7,197 nucleotides of DNA from an uncultured Clostridium sp. (GTDB lineage: Bacteria > Bacillota > Clostridia > TANB77 > CAG-508): the NCBI GenBank assembly GCA_900553865.1, contig USFC01000071.1, positions 1 to 7,197 on the forward strand, read 5' to 3'. The stretch's first letter is position 1; every line of letters begins with the position of its first letter. The position numbers and the translations under genes were made by a program. The notes beneath the pieces were generated by a model. The model made no database searches. It was not told where the DNA came from and worked only from the letters and a program-made list of their open reading frames with translations. Shown one piece after another: positions 6,081-7,197 of this stretch.

Positions 6081-6113
6081 AAAATGGGCGTAGTAAATAC
6101 TGCGCTCATTTTT
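6081..6113 (+). terminator. Rho-independent terminator after the M41 gene
   Basis: The arm AAAATGGGCGTAGT (6081-6094) pairs with ACTGCGCTCATTTT (6099-6112), with two G-T wobbles and a 4-nt loop (6095-6098). It ends in T5 (6109-6113), partly within the stem. It starts 8 nt after the TAA at 6070-6072 and separates this unit from the aldolase gene. Confidence 0.85.
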
Positions 6114-6160
6114 ATATTGTAGGAAAGTTCTTCAAACTTCACTAGAATATAAAAATTTTA

Positions 6161-6189
6161 TTGACTTATAAAAATTATAAATATATAAT
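6161..6189 (+). promoter_or_regulatory. Strong sigma-A promoter for the aldolase gene
   Basis: TTGACT (6161-6166), a 17-bp A/T-only spacer, and a perfect TATAAT (6184-6189). Predicted transcription start is near 6196, about 32 nt before the ATG. The ribosome binding site AAGGAGG (6213-6219) is 8 nt from the ATG. This is the best promoter in the window, fitting a highly expressed glycolytic gene. Confidence 0.85.
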
Positions 6190-6227
6190 ACCAGAAGAAA
6201 CAATAAAGTAATAAGGAGGAAATATAT

Positions 6228-7157
6228 ATGTTAGTTACAACAAAAGAAATGTTTAAAAAATCAATGGAAGAGCACTTTGCAATTGGTGCATTTAATGTAA
6301 ACAACATGGAAATAATTCAAGGAATAATGGATGCAGCAGCAGAGAATCAATCACCAGTAATTTTACAAGCATCATCTAGTGCAATAAAATATGCAAGAAT
6401 AGGATATTTAAAGAAAATGGTAGAGGCAGCTATAGAAGAACATCCAGAAGTTCCAGTAGCACTTCACTTAGACCATGGACCAGATTTTGAAACTTGTAAA
6501 ATGTGTGTAGATGCAGGATTTACATCAGTAATGTTTGATGGCTCAAAATATGATTTTGAAGAAAATGTAAGACTTACAAAAGAAGTTGTAGATTATGCAC
6601 ATGCTCATGGAGTAGTAGTAGAAGCAGAACTTGGAAAATTAGCAGGAATAGAAGATGATGTAAATGTAGCAGCTTCTGATGCTATGTATACAGACCCAGA
6701 GCAAGCAAAAGAATTTGTAGAAAGAACAGGATGCGATTCTCTAGCAATTGCTATAGGAACAAGCCATGGAGCTTACAAATTCAAAGGAGAAGCACGTTTA
6801 AGATTTGATATACTTGCAAAAGTAAAAGAATTAATACCAAATACTCCAATAGTATTACATGGAGCCTCAACAGTTATACCAGAGCTTGTAGAAATGTGTA
6901 ATAAATATGGGGGAGATATACCAGGAGCAAAAGGTGTACCAGACGAAATATTACATGAAGCAAGTTTAAAAGGAGTTTCTAAAATAAACGTAGATACAGA
7001 CTTACGTTTAGCTATGACAGCACAAATAAGAAAAGTATTTGTAGAAGAGCCATCAGCATTTGACCCAAGAAAATATTTAACACCTGCAAGAGAAGAAGTA
7101 AAAGCAACTGTATCTCACAAAATGAAAGACGTATTCGGCTCAGCAAACAGAATTTAA
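6228..7157 (+). CDS. fba: Class II fructose-1,6-bisphosphate aldolase
   Basis: A cytoplasmic zinc-dependent aldolase of glycolysis and gluconeogenesis that interconverts fructose-1,6-bisphosphate with dihydroxyacetone phosphate and glyceraldehyde-3-phosphate. It is complete at 309 residues, the usual size for the short bacterial class II (FbaA/FbaY-like) enzymes. Seen: the family opening LVTTKEMFKKSMEEHFAIGAFNVNN; the catalytic Asp82 and zinc ligand His83 in LHLDHG; VEAELGKLAG with Glu134; zinc ligand His180 in GTSHGAYKF; zinc ligand His211 in VLHGAS; and the phosphate-binding INVDTDLR (253-260). The C-terminus FGSANRI is close to the common FGSANKI. The related tagatose-bisphosphate aldolases share these motifs, but length and overall sequence favour Fba. 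It has its own promoter and ribosome binding site and is transcribed alone as far as seen. Confidence 0.97.
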   Translation: MLVTTKEMFKKSMEEHFAIGAFNVNNMEIIQGIMDAAAENQSPVILQASSSAIKYARIGYLKKMVEAAIEEHPEVPVALHLDHGPDFETCKMCVDAGFTSVMFDGSKYDFEENVRLTKEVVDYAHAHGVVVEAELGKLAGIEDDVNVAASDAMYTDPEQAKEFVERTGCDSLAIAIGTSHGAYKFKGEARLRFDILAKVKELIPNTPIVLHGASTVIPELVEMCNKYGGDIPGAKGVPDEILHEASLKGVSKINVDTDLRLAMTAQIRKVFVEEPSAFDPRKYLTPAREEVKATVSHKMKDVFGSANRI

Positions 7158-7160
7158 CAA

Positions 7161-7195
7161 AAAGGACACTTGGGGACGGGTCAAATTTGTCCTTT
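7161..7195. repeat. Palindromic repeat-like element after fba, possible terminator
   Basis: AAAGGACA (7161-7168) and TGTCCTTT (7188-7195) form a perfect 8-bp inverted repeat around a GC-richer core CTTGGGGACGGGTCAAAT (7169-7186). From memory, the core word CTTGGGGACGG is typical of dispersed intergenic palindromes in Clostridia; I cannot check this here. It starts 3 nt after the fba stop and could also terminate transcription, but the T run after the stem is short and the window ends. Confidence 0.5.
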
Positions 7196-7197
7196 AC

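Noticed and set aside
1..7197. CRISPR arrays, tRNA or rRNA genes, transposase or integrase genes
   Set aside because: No regularly spaced repeats, no tRNA-like T-arm or rRNA conserved words, and no mobile-element proteins were seen.

Overview
The window is AT-rich (about one third G+C by eye), with AGA/ATA-rich codon use, TAA stops, strong AGGAGG-type ribosome binding sites and A/T-rich sigma-A promoters. This points to a low-GC Firmicute, most likely an anaerobic Clostridia-type bacterium, possibly from a gut or metagenome source. That assignment rests on composition and gene types, not on a marker gene.

Layout. 2-568 (+) is the 3' part of a Prx6-type (1-Cys-like) peroxiredoxin that begins before the window. 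720-2429 (+), behind its own promoter, is a 569-residue DnaB-family RecA-fold ATPase, longer and more divergent than a replicative DnaB. 2522-2683 (+) is a 53-residue cysteine-rich DUF1540-type protein whose start codon lies in one arm of a perfect 10-bp inverted repeat. A bidirectional hairpin terminator (2689-2723) separates it from a convergent gene, 2745-4187 (-), a beta-CASP metallo-beta-lactamase RNA nuclease of the CPSF/Ysh1 type. A divergent promoter region (about 4188-4434) follows. Next comes an AAA+ ATPase (4435-5337, +) and an FtsH-type M41 metallopeptidase (5362-6072, +). These two are in the same frame and separated by one TAA. They read as the two halves of a single Clp-like AAA+/M41 protease with no membrane segment. 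A terminator (6081-6113), a near-consensus promoter (6161-6189) and a complete class II fructose-bisphosphate aldolase gene (6228-7157, +) close the window. A palindromic repeat-like sequence runs to the last bases.

How the genes may work together. The peroxiredoxin and aldolase are housekeeping genes at the edges. Between them are four genes that look like a helicase/ATPase, a small possible metal-binding protein, an RNA nuclease and an ATP-dependent protease. They are arranged as separately promoted units, not one operon, so a shared function is conjecture. The most notable feature is the stop-interrupted soluble Clp-AAA/M41 protease. Its ATPase also lacks the usual Walker B glutamate (Gln205 instead) and the usual arginine-finger pair.
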